32,570 nucleotides of DNA from an uncultured beta proteobacterium (GCA_903909815.1 CAIVXG010000031.1:1-32570), one strand, 5' to 3'. Numbered from the stretch's first letter, positions 16,909 to 27,776 are shown. Notes: generated by a model not told the origin, from the letters alone. Program-made: numbers and translations.

Positions 16909-19221
16909 ATGCCCAAGACTTCCCAAAACAATCCGACCGAACGTGGTGCTGAACTGCGCCGTGCCGCTCTGGAATACCACGAGTTCCCCACGCCTGGCAA
17001 GATCTCCATTGCGGCGACCAAGCAACTGGTGAATCAGCACGACCTGGGTCTGGCCTATACGCCTGGGGTTGCCATTCCTTGCGAAGAAATTGTGAAGGAT
17101 CCATCAGCCGCCTTCCGCTATACCAGCCGAGGTAATCTGGTCGCCGTTATCACCAATGGGACCGCCGTTCTGGGCTTGGGCGACATCGGTCCGCTTGCCG
17201 CCAAACCGGTAATGGAGGGCAAAGGCGTCTTGTTCAAGAAATTTGCCGGGATCGATGTATTTGATCTTGAAATCGACGAAAAAAATCTGGACAAATTGGT
17301 GGACATGGTGGCTGCGCTGGAGCCCACATTTGGCGGCATCAACCTGGAAGACATCAAGGCGCCTGACTGTTTTTACGTAGAACGCAAACTGCGCGAGCGG
17401 ATGAAGATCCCGGTCTTCCACGACGATCAGCACGGCACTGCGATCGTGGTAGGAGCTGCCATCTTCAATGGCCTCAAGGTCGTCGGCAAAGACCCCAAAA
17501 AAATCAAATTGGTGACCTCGGGCGCCGGAGCCGCCGCATTGGCCTGCCTGGGGCTGCTGGTCAAGTTGGGGATTCCACGCGAGAACATTTTCGTGACCGA
17601 TCTCGTCGGCGTGGTTTACGAGGGTCGTACCGAACTGATGGACGAGGACAAGATCGTTTTTGCCCAAAAGACCTCCGCGCGCACGTTGGGCGAAATCATT
17701 GAAGGTGCGGACGTATTCCTTGGGCTATCCGCTGGCGGAGTGCTCAAGCCCGAGATGGTGAGCAAGATGGCGTCCCAGCCGCTGATCTTCGCGCTGGCGA
17801 ATCCGACGCCAGAAATTTCGCCCGAGGAAGTCAAGGCGGTGCGTGATGACGCCGTCATGGCCACGGGCCGCAGCGACTATCCCAATCAGGTCAACAACGT
17901 CCTGTGTTTCCCCTATATTTTCCGGGGTGCCTTGGATTGCGGTGCCACCACCATCACGGTGGAAATGGAAATTGCTGCAGTGCATGCGATCGCGCAACTG
18001 GCTCAGGCCGAACAAAGCGAAGTGGTGGCCGCCGCCTACTCGGGCGAGCCGCTGGCCTTTGGCCCGGAATACCTTATTCCCAAGCCCTTTGATCCGCGCC
18101 TGATGATGAAGATCGCGCCGGCCGTGGCGCAGGCTGCGGCTGAAAGCGGCGTTGCACTGCGCCCGATCGGGGACATGGATGCCTATCGCGAGCGCCTGCA
18201 GAACTTTGTCTACGCGTCCGGCACCACCATGAAACCGATCTTTACGGCAGCCAAGAAAGCCGTCAAACGACGTGTGGGCTATTCGGAAGGCGAAGAAGAA
18301 CGCGTCTTGCGGGCGGCGCAGATCGTGGTGGATGAGGGGCTTGCCCGACCCACCCTGATCGGGCGACCTGCAGTGATTGCCACGCGTATCGAGAAATTCG
18401 GACTTCGGCTGCAGCAGGGGGTGGACTACGACGTGGTCAATGTCGAACAGGACGAGCGCTATCGGGACTTCTGGCAGACCTACCTCAGCATGACCGAGCG
18501 CAAGGGAATCACAGCGCAAGTGGCCAAGATCGAGATGCGGCGGCGACTCACCTTGATCGGTGCGATGCTGCTGCACAAGGGTTACGTTGATGGACTCATT
18601 TGCGGCACATGGGGCTCGACCGCGATGCATCTGCAGTACATCGAACAGGTCATCGGCAAGCGCAATGGCGTGTGCGCGTTCGCCTGCATGAATGGATTGA
18701 TGCTGCCCGACCGTCAGGTGTTCCTTGTCGACACCCACGTCAACTACGACCCGACCGCTGAGCAACTGGCAGAAATCACGGTGATGGCGGCCGAAGAGAT
18801 GAAGCGCTTTGGCATCAAGCCCAAGGCCGCGCTGCTGTCTCACTCCAGCTTTGGCTCCTCCAATCAGCCCAGCGCCATCAAGATGCGCGCCACCTTGGCG
18901 TTGTTGCGAACCCAGGCACCGTGGCTGGAAGTGGACGGCGAGATGCATGGCGACGCGGCCCTCGATGCGAGCGCTCGCCACGCACTCATGCCCAACAGCA
19001 CCCTGACCGGAAGCGCCAACTTGCTGGTGCTGCCCAACATCGACGCGGCCAATATCTCTTACAACCTGCTCAAGACGGCGGCGGGAGGCAATATTGCCAT
19101 TGGCCCGGTTTTGCTCGGTGCGGCCAAGCCGGTTCACATTCTCACTGCCAGCACCACCGTGCGCCGCATTGTGAATATGACGGCACTCACAGTGGCAGAT
19201 GCAAATGCAGCACGACAGTGA
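16909..19221 (+). CDS. maeB: NADP-dependent malic enzyme, malic/phosphotransacetylase fusion (MaeB type)
   Basis: A 770-residue cytosolic enzyme decarboxylating malate to pyruvate with NADP+, supplying NADPH. The malic domain begins [15 protein letters not shown] and carries the metal-site signature [13 protein letters not shown], followed by a Rossmann domain ([16 protein letters not shown]). The C-terminal third (from about residue 445) is a phosphotransacetylase-like domain ending [18 protein letters not shown], which in MaeB is regulatory. The start is moved from the in-frame ATG at 16867 to 16909 because GGAGG lies eight bases before the latter. It stands alone with a strong terminator. 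Confidence 0.95.
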   Translation: MPKTSQNNPTERGAELRRAALEYHEFPTPGKISIAATKQLVNQHDLGLAYTPGVAIPCEEIVKDPSAAFRYTSRGNLVAVITNGTAVLGLGDIGPLAAKPVMEGKGVLFKKFAGIDVFDLEIDEKNLDKLVDMVAALEPTFGGINLEDIKAPDCFYVERKLRERMKIPVFHDDQHGTAIVVGAAIFNGLKVVGKDPKKIKLVTSGAGAAALACLGLLVKLGIPRENIFVTDLVGVVYEGRTELMDEDKIVFAQKTSARTLGEIIEGADVFLGLSAGGVLKPEMVSKMASQPLIFALANPTPEISPEEVKAVRDDAVMATGRSDYPNQVNNVLCFPYIFRGALDCGATTITVEMEIAAVHAIAQLAQAEQSEVVAAAYSGEPLAFGPEYLIPKPFDPRLMMKIAPAVAQAAAESGVALRPIGDMDAYRERLQNFVYASGTTMKPIFTAAKKAVKRRVGYSEGEEERVLRAAQIVVDEGLARPTLIGRPAVIATRIEKFGLRLQQGVDYDVVNVEQDERYRDFWQTYLSMTERKGITAQVAKIEMRRRLTLIGAMLLHKGYVDGLICGTWGSTAMHLQYIEQVIGKRNGVCAFACMNGLMLPDRQVFLVDTHVNYDPTAEQLAEITVMAAEEMKRFGIKPKAALLSHSSFGSSNQPSAIKMRATLALLRTQAPWLEVDGEMHGDAALDASARHALMPNSTLTGSANLLVLPNIDAANISYNLLKTAAGGNIAIGPVLLGAAKPVHILTASTTVRRIVNMTALTVADANAARQ

Positions 19222-19268
19222 CTATTTTTAATAGTTAGCGCTCACAATTCAGCATAGAAAGCCCTTTG

Positions 19269-19305
19269 GCACTTGCCCACTTTTTGGGCAAGTGCTTGCT
19301 TTTTT
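19269..19305 (+). terminator. Rho-independent terminator of maeB
   Basis: A perfect 11-bp stem, GCACTTGCCCA pairing with TGGGCAAGTGC, encloses a five-base loop and is followed by TTGCTTTTTT. It starts 47 bases after the maeB stop. Confidence 0.95.
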
Positions 19306-19387
19306 CTGACGCATGGGGCACACTCGAGCCAGTGCATTTCGGGTTTACCCGATGCTCTTGACGATTCTCAAACTGGGTTTTCATTTC

Positions 19388-19792
19388 ATGACGCGTTTCC
19401 TGGCACACAAAGTGCCGATGGTTGGCTTGTTGCTGGCAACTTTTCTTGGTTTCGCCACTCCAACGACCGCAAATGGCCTCACGTCAGAAGCCCGAGAAAC
19501 CCGAGAGAGAACGGTGGTTTTGGCTGATTTGCCACCTCAGGGACGCCAGACCTATGCGCTGATTCTTCAGGGCGGACCTTTTCCTTACGATAAGGATGGC
19601 TCAGTCTTTGGGAATCGTGAACGGCAGTTGCCAGTGCAGACGCGGGGTTATTACCGCGAGTACACGGTCAGGACCCCTGGAGTCAAGAGTCGTGGAGCGA
19701 GGCGCATTGCCTGTGGAGGTCCGCCGAGGAATCCTGAGGTTTGCTACTACAGCGACGATCACTATGCGAGTTTTCGCAAGATTGCTCGGTAA
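19388..19792 (+). CDS. secreted guanyl-specific ribonuclease (RNase Sa/barnase family)
   Basis: A 134-residue protein with a signal peptide (MTRFLAHKVP, then hydrophobic MVGLLLATFLGFA, cleavage likely near TTA-NG). The mature part of about 105 residues aligns by eye with Streptomyces RNase Sa. YYREYTV supplies the catalytic base Glu91, SRGARRI the Arg102/Arg106 pair, and DDHYASF the catalytic acid His125. Cys109 and Cys119 could form a disulfide across a slightly longer loop than in RNase Sa. It should cleave RNA after guanosine outside the cytoplasm. The start is uncertain: ATGs at 19352 and 19313 are in frame, and none has a strong ribosome site. A barstar-like inhibitor gene follows at once. 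The DNA is less GC-rich than its surroundings. Confidence 0.85.
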   Translation: MTRFLAHKVPMVGLLLATFLGFATPTTANGLTSEARETRERTVVLADLPPQGRQTYALILQGGPFPYDKDGSVFGNRERQLPVQTRGYYREYTVRTPGVKSRGARRIACGGPPRNPEVCYYSDDHYASFRKIAR

Positions 19793-19864
19793 AGAATTTT
19801 GTTGTGATTGCAGGTGATGCAGTCATTTTGTTTGTCCTAATGAGAAAGAGAAGCGGAGATGGAA

Positions 19865-20260
19865 ATGCCACTTCGTACAGTCAGAACCAATATCGTGCAG
19901 TCGATTCGCGCCTTTCGCGTGAGCGACCTGCAGGAGGCGGCCCAGCAGCTGGGCCACCACTTTCTGTACGCCAATTTAGCCACTGCCCAAAGTAAACAGG
20001 ACGTGCTGGATCTGATTGCCCAAAAGTTCACGTTCCCGGCGCATTTTGGGAAGAACTTTGACGCGCTTTACGACTGCTTGACTGATCCTCTGCACAAGTC
20101 GGGCCAGCAGCCTGGGTTCATTCTGGTGCTCGAGCACATCCCGGCGCACGCGAAGTTTGACAAAGAAGCGCGCGAACAGTTGCTCGACATTTTTCGGGAC
20201 GCGGCGGACTATTGGGGAGATCGGAAAATACCGTTCCGATGTTTCTATTCTTTTCTGTAG
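19865..20260 (+). CDS. barstar-family ribonuclease inhibitor
   Basis: A 131-residue cytoplasmic protein ending in a Barstar domain (about residues 30-131). The key stretch FPAHFGKNFDALYDCLTD matches barstar around its barnase-contacting Asp35 and Asp39 (here Asp66 and Asp70). It should bind and block the RNase encoded just upstream, protecting the producer. The ATG at 19865 is chosen because GGAG ends six bases before it. The ATG at 19859 is in frame but touches that GGAG. The gap to the RNase gene is 72 bp. It may be translated from a shared mRNA or from its own promoter, neither of which I could settle. Confidence 0.9.
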   Translation: MPLRTVRTNIVQSIRAFRVSDLQEAAQQLGHHFLYANLATAQSKQDVLDLIAQKFTFPAHFGKNFDALYDCLTDPLHKSGQQPGFILVLEHIPAHAKFDKEAREQLLDIFRDAADYWGDRKIPFRCFYSFL

Positions 20261-20293
20261 CCCGTTCTGCAACCACCAGCCAAGCAGAACGGG
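20261..20293 (+). terminator. inverted repeat after the barstar gene, possible terminator stem
   Basis: CCCGTTCTGC (20261-20270) and GCAGAACGGG (20284-20293) form a perfect 10-bp stem with a 13-base loop, starting directly after the TAG stop. No T-tract follows, so a Rho-independent terminator is doubtful; it may be an mRNA 3' stabiliser or the edge of an inserted segment. Confidence 0.45.
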
Positions 20294-20526
20294 CGAAAGA
20301 GGCTAACCCCGCCGAGGACCTTGCGCCCTTGGTGAGCGGCATTGAATTGGTCCAAGACGCGGGCGAGAAGATGCCTACCGATAAGTTGCTTGACGTATCG
20401 CCGCTGGCGTTGCGCATGAGCAGTCCGTTCAATTCCGGCTATTGGCTCGCTGCGGCCTAAGGTGCCGCTTGGGCCATGAGGCCCGGTGCGCCACGCAGCT
20501 GACGCGTGGCGCCGGCCGCGAGCCCC
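20294..20526. other. stretch without a recognised gene
   Basis: A frame in line with the end of this stretch can be read to 20460 (EDLAPLVSGIELVQDAGEKM and on to YWLAAA). It has no own start or ribosome site, and I recognise no family. It could be a decayed gene tail. Nothing else is seen here. Confidence 0.3.
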
Positions 20527-21540
20527 TCAAGACAGTTTTCCGGTATATTTCTCAAGCAAGGCCCAGGCCTCGTCGCCAAATTTCTTGTGCCAGTCGCTGT
20601 AGAAGCCGGCACTGCGCAGCTTGTCGCGAAAAGCATCGGCAGGTGCCTCGTTGAACTGCATACCTTTGGCCTTCAGTTCGGTCTGAAGACCGTCATTGAG
20701 CTTGCGCACATCGGCGCGTTGCAGCAGCGCGGATGCCGCCACATGGCGCGTCATCATGGACTGAAGGTCCGCAGGCAGGCGCTCGAACAGTTTCTTGTTG
20801 CCCATGAACCAGTAGCCGTCCCACATATGGCCGGTCAGGGAGCAGTACTTCTGCACCTCGTTAAGTTTGGCCGTGGAGACAATGGCCAGAGGATTTTCCT
20901 GCCCATCGACGACCTTGGTCTGCAGTGCCGAGTACACCTCGGCGAAGTTCATCGGCGTGGGCGAAGCTTCGAATGCCTTGAACATGGACACCCACATCGG
21001 CCCGGGCGGAGTGCGCAGTTTCAGGTTCTTCAGGTCCTCGGGCTTGACGATGGGCCGTATGCTGTTGGTGACGTGGCGATAACCGTTGTCCCAGATCTTG
21101 TCGAACGCAAAGATAGTTCCGGTGGCGGCAATCTGCTTGCGGATGTGCGTCCCCAGGCCACCGTCCATGGCCCCCCAAACCTGGGTGTAATCCTTGAAAG
21201 CGAAACCAACGCCGTTGATTTGCGCGGCCGGCACCAGCGTGCCCAGAATGAGGGGCGACAGGGTCATGTAGTCAAGCGCGCCGATGCGCATCTGGGACAA
21301 CATGTCGGTGTCGTTGCCCAACTGGTTGTTGGGATAGATCTGCAGGTCGATGCGCCCCTGGGACTCGGACTTGAGGTTGGCCGCCATTTCGGTAGCTCGA
21401 ATATTGATCGGATGCGCGGCGGGCAGATTGCTGCCAAACTTCATCGTGAATTCAGCGCTTTGCGCAAAACTGCGGCTGGCCGCGAAGGGAAGCAACAGGG
21501 CGCCGGATTGCGCCAATACGGTGCGTCGTGTCAATTTCAT
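20527..21540 (-). CDS. TRAP transporter solute-binding protein, DctP family
   Basis: A 337-residue periplasmic binding protein. It begins MKLTRRTVLAQSGALLLPFAA, a signal peptide with a twin-Arg-like RR but without the full Tat consensus, probably cleaved after SFA. The mature part has the DctP layout, including the ligand-binding Arg176 in LKLRTPPGPMWVSMFKAFEA and the helix PMNFAEVYSALQTKVVDGQENP. Arg176 would hold the carboxylate of an organic acid. The start follows a strong AGGAGAC. The DctQ and DctM membrane partners are not adjacent, so it is an orphan that must use permeases encoded elsewhere. Confidence 0.92.
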   Translation of the reverse strand: MKLTRRTVLAQSGALLLPFAASRSFAQSAEFTMKFGSNLPAAHPINIRATEMAANLKSESQGRIDLQIYPNNQLGNDTDMLSQMRIGALDYMTLSPLILGTLVPAAQINGVGFAFKDYTQVWGAMDGGLGTHIRKQIAATGTIFAFDKIWDNGYRHVTNSIRPIVKPEDLKNLKLRTPPGPMWVSMFKAFEASPTPMNFAEVYSALQTKVVDGQENPLAIVSTAKLNEVQKYCSLTGHMWDGYWFMGNKKLFERLPADLQSMMTRHVAASALLQRADVRKLNDGLQTELKAKGMQFNEAPADAFRDKLRSAGFYSDWHKKFGDEAWALLEKYTGKLS

Positions 21541-21726
21541 TTTGTCTCCTGGATTGGGTCCGTGTCGTTCTGATGTTCATGCCTGGGATGCGAAGCCCAC
21601 CGAAGCATACGACCTAGCATAACCCAGTGTCATGTCAGACTACGACCTCAAATCGCTGTGACTGGACCTGCTTTAAGCACAGGTCGGTGCAGGCCTCTCA
21701 GCCTGTTGCGCAAGAGGTGAAGCAGT

Positions 21727-23023
<1,297 letters not shown>

Positions 23024-23026
23024 ACC

Positions 23027-23860
23027 ATGGCGGCACCAGCAGAATCGATACGTCACCCCAGCCTGATGCTGGGCGCCGTGCTGAGCTCGCTGCTGGTGGC
23101 GGCAGCGTTGCTGTCGCTCATCTGGACGCCCTGGCCGGTGTTTGAGGTGGACCTGGCGCTCAAGCTGCAGTTGCCATCATTCAGCCACTGGCTGGGCACT
23201 GATACGCTGGGCCGCGACGTGGTCTCGCTGTTGCTGGTGGGCGCCCAAAACTCCATTCTGGTGGGCGTGATCGCGGTCGGCATCGGACTCACCGTTGGCG
23301 GCGCCTTGGGGCTGCTGGCGGCGACGTGCGGCGGCTGGGAGGAAGAGCTCATCATGCGCCTGGCCGACTTCACCTTCGCCTTTCCCGCCATCCTTTCTGC
23401 AATCATGATGGCAGCCGTCTTTGGGGCCGGCATCACTACCTCCATCGTCGCCATCGGCATCTTCAACATTCCCACTTTCGCACGTATCACCCGCGCCTCG
23501 GCGAATGCGGTGCTGGCGCGCGAGTTTGTGCTGGCAGCGCGCGCCTGCGGCAAGAGCCCGTGGCGCATCACCCGGGAACACGTGCTGCCCAACATTGCGT
23601 CGGTGCTGATCGTGCAGGCCACGACCCAGTTCGCCATTGCCATCCTGGCTGAAGCCGCACTGTCGTATCTCGGGCTGGGCACCCAGCCACCGCAGCCGTC
23701 CTGGGGCCGCATGCTGAGCGAGGCCCAGACGCTGCTGTTTGAAGCGCCGCGCTTGGCCGTGTTTCCCGGGCTGGCGATCGCTTTGGCGGTGATGGGCCTG
23801 AACCTGCTGGGCGACGGCCTGCGCGACGTGCTGGACCCGCGGCTGACGCGGCGCCGCTGA
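23027..23860 (+). CDS. peptide/nickel-type ABC transporter permease (DppC-like)
   Basis: A 277-residue partner permease of DppC type. It shows HWLGTDTLGRDVVSLLL, the conserved start of the membrane domain, and the EAA loop ARAC GKSPWRITREHVLPN. It ends GDGLRDVLDPRL, as DppC/OppC proteins do. It starts three bases after the previous stop, so the two are translationally coupled and should form the heterodimeric channel. Confidence 0.92.
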   Translation: MAAPAESIRHPSLMLGAVLSSLLVAAALLSLIWTPWPVFEVDLALKLQLPSFSHWLGTDTLGRDVVSLLLVGAQNSILVGVIAVGIGLTVGGALGLLAATCGGWEEELIMRLADFTFAFPAILSAIMMAAVFGAGITTSIVAIGIFNIPTFARITRASANAVLAREFVLAARACGKSPWRITREHVLPNIASVLIVQATTQFAIAILAEAALSYLGLGTQPPQPSWGRMLSEAQTLLFEAPRLAVFPGLAIALAVMGLNLLGDGLRDVLDPRLTRRR

Positions 23861-23869
23861 AAGGCCCCC

Positions 23870-24856
23870 ATGGCGCTGCTCGAAGTCAATGACCTCAACA
23901 TCCACCTGCGCACACGCCGCGGTCAGGTGCAGGCCGTGCGCAACCTGAGCTTTTCTCTGGAGCGCGGCCAGACCCTGGGGCTGGTGGGCGAGTCGGGCTG
24001 CGGCAAGTCCATCACCGCGCTGGCGCTCATGGGACTGTTGCCCGAGCAAGCGGGGGTGACCGGCAGCGTGCGCCTGAACGGGCAGGAACTGCTCGCTCTT
24101 CCCGAACCGCAGCTGTGCCGGATTCGCGGCAACCGCATCGCCATGGTGTTTCAGGAGCCGATGACCGCCTTGAATCCGGTACACACCATAGGCGACCAGG
24201 TGTCAGAGCCGCTGCAGATACACGGAGGCTTGTCACCCATGGCGGCGAGAACGCAGGCGACCGGACTGCTGGAGCGCGTCGGCATCGCGGACGCCGCGCG
24301 GCGCTTTGACGCCTATCCGCACCAGTTCTCCGGCGGCCAGCGCCAGCGCATCACCATCGCCATGGCGCTGGCTTGCGAACCCGATCTGCTGATCGCGGAC
24401 GAGCCCACCACGGCGCTGGATGTGACGCTGCAAAAGCAGATACTGGAGCTCATCCGCGATCTGGTGCGCGAGCGCGGTATGGCGCTGCTGTTGATCTCGC
24501 ACGACCTGGGCGTTGTGGCGCAAAGCGTTGCGGCCATGATGGTTATGTACGGCGGATCGGTCGTGGAAAGCGGCCCCACGCGCAGCGTGTTCGCCCACAT
24601 GGCTCATCCCTATACGCGCGGTTTGCTGGCGGCCCGGCCGCGCCTGGGCGTGGCGCCGGGAACGCGCTTGACGACCATCCCGGGAGCGGTGCCCGAACTG
24701 GCGGACCTGCCTGCGGGCTGCCCGTTTTTCGGGCGTTGCAGCTTCGCAGTGAGTGACTGCTCCGGTGAATATCCCTCCCTGACAGGGCTCGAAGAAGAGC
24801 ATCTGGCGCGCTGCAGCCGGCTCAAAGCGATTGAATCCCAGGCGGCAAGCGCATGA
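23870..24856 (+). CDS. peptide/nickel-type ABC transporter ATP-binding protein (DppD-like)
   Basis: A 328-residue ATPase with Walker A GESGCGKS, signature FSGGQRQRI, Walker [13 protein letters not shown] and switch ISHDLG. Its C-terminal oligopeptide-specific extension contains the Cys-rich stretch [14 protein letters not shown], which in DppD-type proteins can hold an iron-sulfur cluster. An AAAGG lies just before the start. Its stop overlaps the next gene's start (ATGA). Confidence 0.93.
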   Translation: MALLEVNDLNIHLRTRRGQVQAVRNLSFSLERGQTLGLVGESGCGKSITALALMGLLPEQAGVTGSVRLNGQELLALPEPQLCRIRGNRIAMVFQEPMTALNPVHTIGDQVSEPLQIHGGLSPMAARTQATGLLERVGIADAARRFDAYPHQFSGGQRQRITIAMALACEPDLLIADEPTTALDVTLQKQILELIRDLVRERGMALLLISHDLGVVAQSVAAMMVMYGGSVVESGPTRSVFAHMAHPYTRGLLAARPRLGVAPGTRLTTIPGAVPELADLPAGCPFFGRCSFAVSDCSGEYPSLTGLEEEHLARCSRLKAIESQAASA

Positions 24857-25650
24857 GCACGCCGCTGCTGGAAGTGCGCGATCTGGTGCGGCACTACCCA
24901 CTGCCGCGAGAACATCTTTGGGGTGCTGCGCCCATGGCACAGGCACTCAACGGCGTGAGTTTCAGCTTGCAGCGCGGCTGCAACCTGGGGCTTGTGGGCG
25001 AGTCGGGCTCGGGCAAATCGACACTGGCGCGCCTGGTGATGGCGCTGGACAGTCCCACCTCGGGCAGCGTGCACTTGCTCGGGCGCGACCTGCACCAACT
25101 CAGCGCTTCGCAATTGCAGGCCGCGCGGCGCGATTTTCAGATGGTGTTTCAGGACCCCTACGGCTCGCTCGATCCACGACAAAAGGTGGGGCGCATTGTG
25201 GCCGAACCCCTGGCCGCGCAGGGCCAAGCCAGCGCCTCCGAGCAGCGCGAGCGCGCCGCCGAGATGCTGGGTTTTGTCGGCCTGAGCAGCAGCGATCTGG
25301 ACAAGTACCCGCATGAATTCTCCGGCGGCCAGCGCCAGCGCGTGGCGATGGCGCGGGCGCTGATCTGTCGCCCTCAGTTGATTGTGGCTGACGAACCCTT
25401 GAGCGCGCTCGATGTCTCGGTGCAGGCCCAAGTCATCAACCTGATGCAGGACCTGGCGCAGGAATTTGGCATCACCTACTTACTCATCAGCCACGATCTG
25501 GCGGTGGTGAGCCACCTTTGCCAGGACGTAGTTGTGATGCACCGAGGCCGCGTCGTCGAGCAAGGGTCGCCGCAGCGATTGTTCAGCGAACCCCAGCACG
25601 ACTACACGCGCACACTGGTGGCGGCCGTGCCCAGGGCAGAGCCGCCTTAG
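24853..25650 (+). CDS. peptide/nickel-type ABC transporter ATP-binding protein (DppF-like, short)
   Basis: A 265-residue ATPase with Walker A GESGSGKST, signature FSGGQRQRV, Walker B LIVADEPLSALD and switch ISHDLAVV. It ends TLVAAVPRAEPP, where typical DppF/OppF proteins continue for another 50-60 residues with the Cys-containing extension. That extension is absent here, but the catalytic domain is complete. It overlaps dppD-like by four bases. Its TAG stop interlocks with the TAA stop of the convergent GST gene. Confidence 0.92.
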   Translation: MSTPLLEVRDLVRHYPLPREHLWGAAPMAQALNGVSFSLQRGCNLGLVGESGSGKSTLARLVMALDSPTSGSVHLLGRDLHQLSASQLQAARRDFQMVFQDPYGSLDPRQKVGRIVAEPLAAQGQASASEQRERAAEMLGFVGLSSSDLDKYPHEFSGGQRQRVAMARALICRPQLIVADEPLSALDVSVQAQVINLMQDLAQEFGITYLLISHDLAVVSHLCQDVVVMHRGRVVEQGSPQRLFSEPQHDYTRTLVAAVPRAEPP

Positions 25651-26267
25651 CGGGCCCTGGCGCTGGGTCGCTCAGCCACACGGTCACGCCAAGCCTGCAG
25701 CGAGTGCAGGCCGTGAGCTGATGGCTTGAACTTCATGAGCTTGGCAAACTCGATGGCGCAAAATGCGGTGATGTCAGCGATCGTATAACGCTCGCCGGCA
25801 ATCCACGACTGACGCTCCAGCACCTGGTCAAACCATCGGGCCGCCTCAATCACCTTTTGCGCCTGTGCGTGACCGAAGTCGGGGAACTGCGGTTGCTCCA
25901 ACACCGCCAGACCGGGATGCGTGTGCCGCACACAGTTGCCAATTCCGAGCAGCAGCGACCACTCGACGCGCCGGTCCGCCATTTCAATGAAGGCGCGCTC
26001 CTCGAAGTCAGTGCCGATCAGGTTGGTCTCTGGATAAAGACCTTCGAGATAGGTGCAAATGGCGCGCGTTTCGGTCAGTACGCGACCATCATCAAGCTCC
26101 AGCGCGGGGACCTTGGCCAGCGGGCTCTTGGCAAGGTAAGCCGCGCCCTTGTGCTCCAGCGCATTCAGGTCCAAGTTCACCCAATCGATGCCGGTGATGC
26201 ACTTCTCGGCCATGAACATGGTCACGCGGCGCGGATTGGGCGCGCCTTGAGCAACAAAAAGTTTCAT
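25647..26267 (-). CDS. glutathione S-transferase family protein
   Basis: A 206-residue cytosolic GST. The thioredoxin-like N-terminal domain begins MKLFVAQGAPNPRRVTMFMAEK and contains the glutathione-binding KVPALELDDG (cis-Pro) and TETRAICTYLE. The helical C-terminal domain has AGERYTIADITAF, the conserved N-capping box and Asp. An upstream ATG-like start at 26294 is in frame; 26267 is preferred because GAGG lies nine bases before it. The substrate is unknown. The gene is monocistronic and converges on the peptide-transporter operon with overlapping stops. Confidence 0.92.
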   Translation of the reverse strand: MKLFVAQGAPNPRRVTMFMAEKCITGIDWVNLDLNALEHKGAAYLAKSPLAKVPALELDDGRVLTETRAICTYLEGLYPETNLIGTDFEERAFIEMADRRVEWSLLLGIGNCVRHTHPGLAVLEQPQFPDFGHAQAQKVIEAARWFDQVLERQSWIAGERYTIADITAFCAIEFAKLMKFKPSAHGLHSLQAWRDRVAERPSARAR

Positions 26268-26721
26268 CTTCAGACACCTCGATTTTTTTGTCATTGCCGC
26301 GTCATATGGCGTGCCTGAGGCCTGGCTTCGGAATCGAGTTCGGTCAGACTACGCTTGCAATCGCCTATGGGTTTGGCGCATATTAACGCGTAGCCTCGTC
26401 CAGTGCCGAGCGCGATGGGTCCAGTACCCGATGCCGGCCAACGTTCAGTCCATCCTGGTCAGGCGGCCCATCAATGCCATAGGGATCGTTGGAAACAGCG
26501 CCATGCCGGATGTCAATTGCCAGCATCTGGTCTCGGTTTCCCCGCTGCAAGCGGCGGTTTCCTGCGAGAAGGCGGACAAGCTGATCCGACAAATCAATCA
26601 CCTGGAGCAACTCAGGGACTTTCGCTTGCTGAAGTCCCGTGGGGTCGTTTAACATGAAAATAAGCACTTTAATGACTCGGCGCGTTTCGCCGTGGATGGG
26701 TGAGAAATAGGAGCGAATTGA
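26268..26721. other. 454-bp stretch, at most one small uncertain gene
   Basis: Between the GST and zinc-hydrolase starts I see no known gene. A plus-strand frame from 26431 to 26652 encodes 73 residues (MPANVQSILVRRPINAIG to LLKSRGVV). Its third positions are GC-rich and its helical C-terminus contains KADKLIRQINHLEQLRDF, but it has no ribosome site. An overlapping minus-strand frame is equally open. I regard a small gene as possible but unproven. Promoters of both flanking genes should lie here. Confidence 0.3.
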
Positions 26722-27654
26722 ATGACGCAAACTTTGCCTGAACTACAAGTTTTGCCGCGCGACCTGTCGGCTTACAAGGCGGGCAATACGGGTATCGAGT
26801 ACGTGCACCGGTTTGAATCGGGAAAGCCCGGGCCGCACGTGATGATCAATGCGCTCACGCATGGCAACGAGTTCTGTGGAATGGTCGCGGTGTGCAACCT
26901 GCTGGATCGGGGTGTGAGGCCCAAACGGGGCACACTTACCTTGAGCTTTGCCAACGTCCAAGCATATGAAACTTTTGATCCAGCCAATCCTTTTGACAGC
27001 CGCCTGATCACCCACAACCTGAACCGGGTATGGTCGCGCGAATGGCTGGATGGCAGTGAGGACAGTTCGGAACTGCGGCGCGCGCGCGCCATGCGCCCAG
27101 CCGTGAGCGCGGCCGAGCATATTCTGGACATCCATTCGACGTCGCAGGATGTGGTGCCGTTTTGGGTCTATCCCAACTTCAATCGCAATTCGTCGGTGGC
27201 CAGCGCTCTGGCGCGACCCGAAGTTCACTTGGTCATGCCCAAGGGGTTGGGATCGGGCGTGCCGCTGATAGAGCATGGGCTTCACGCCGGGGCCGATGGC
27301 CCGGGAGCGGGACTGGTAGTGGAATGTGGACAGCATTTCAAACAGGCCACGGCCGACATGGCGACGGCCGTGGCGCAGGATTTTCTGAGTCATTTTGGAA
27401 TGTTGGACGGAGTGGCCCAGCCGCCCACGCGGCAGCGTCGCTTCGAGCTGCTGCAGACCTATGTGATCCAGTCCAGTGAGTTTGCGTTTACCCGCGAGGT
27501 CATCGGCTTCGAGACCTATGCAAAGGATGAGCTCATTGCGACCGACGGCGAACTCGAACTCCGCGCACCCTGCGATGACTGCACTATCTTCATGCCGGCA
27601 CGCGTGTCTATCGTGGGGCGCGAAGGCGTCTACCTCACTCGGCCCATCGAATAG
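26722..27654 (+). CDS. succinylglutamate desuccinylase/aspartoacylase family zinc hydrolase
   Basis: A 310-residue hydrolase of the M14-related AstE/ASPA group, which removes acyl groups from N-acyl amino acids. Zinc ligands are visible as H47 and E50 in LTHGNEFCG and H138 in DIHST. The substrate-binding Asn-Arg pair is in HNLNRVW (99-102). A C-terminal beta domain follows. The start has AGGAG eight bases upstream. No other arginine-succinyltransferase pathway gene (astABCD) is nearby, so a role in that pathway is not supported; the exact substrate is open. Confidence 0.88.
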   Translation: MTQTLPELQVLPRDLSAYKAGNTGIEYVHRFESGKPGPHVMINALTHGNEFCGMVAVCNLLDRGVRPKRGTLTLSFANVQAYETFDPANPFDSRLITHNLNRVWSREWLDGSEDSSELRRARAMRPAVSAAEHILDIHSTSQDVVPFWVYPNFNRNSSVASALARPEVHLVMPKGLGSGVPLIEHGLHAGADGPGAGLVVECGQHFKQATADMATAVAQDFLSHFGMLDGVAQPPTRQRRFELLQTYVIQSSEFAFTREVIGFETYAKDELIATDGELELRAPCDDCTIFMPARVSIVGREGVYLTRPIE

Positions 27655-27776
27655 CGCCATCCGCAGCGCAGTCCGATGCGACTCAAATCTTTACTTTGTG
27701 TTCATTGAACTTCCATTCGGTGGACGGAACCAACCAGCCCGATTCGTTCCTGTTCAAACACTTCTAGGATGAGACC

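Noticed and set aside
17725-19137. 470-codon minus-strand frame opposite maeB
   Set aside because: It is the shadow of a strongly conserved gene in GC-rich DNA; its translation is His/Arg/Gln-rich and matches no fold, and it has no ribosome site.
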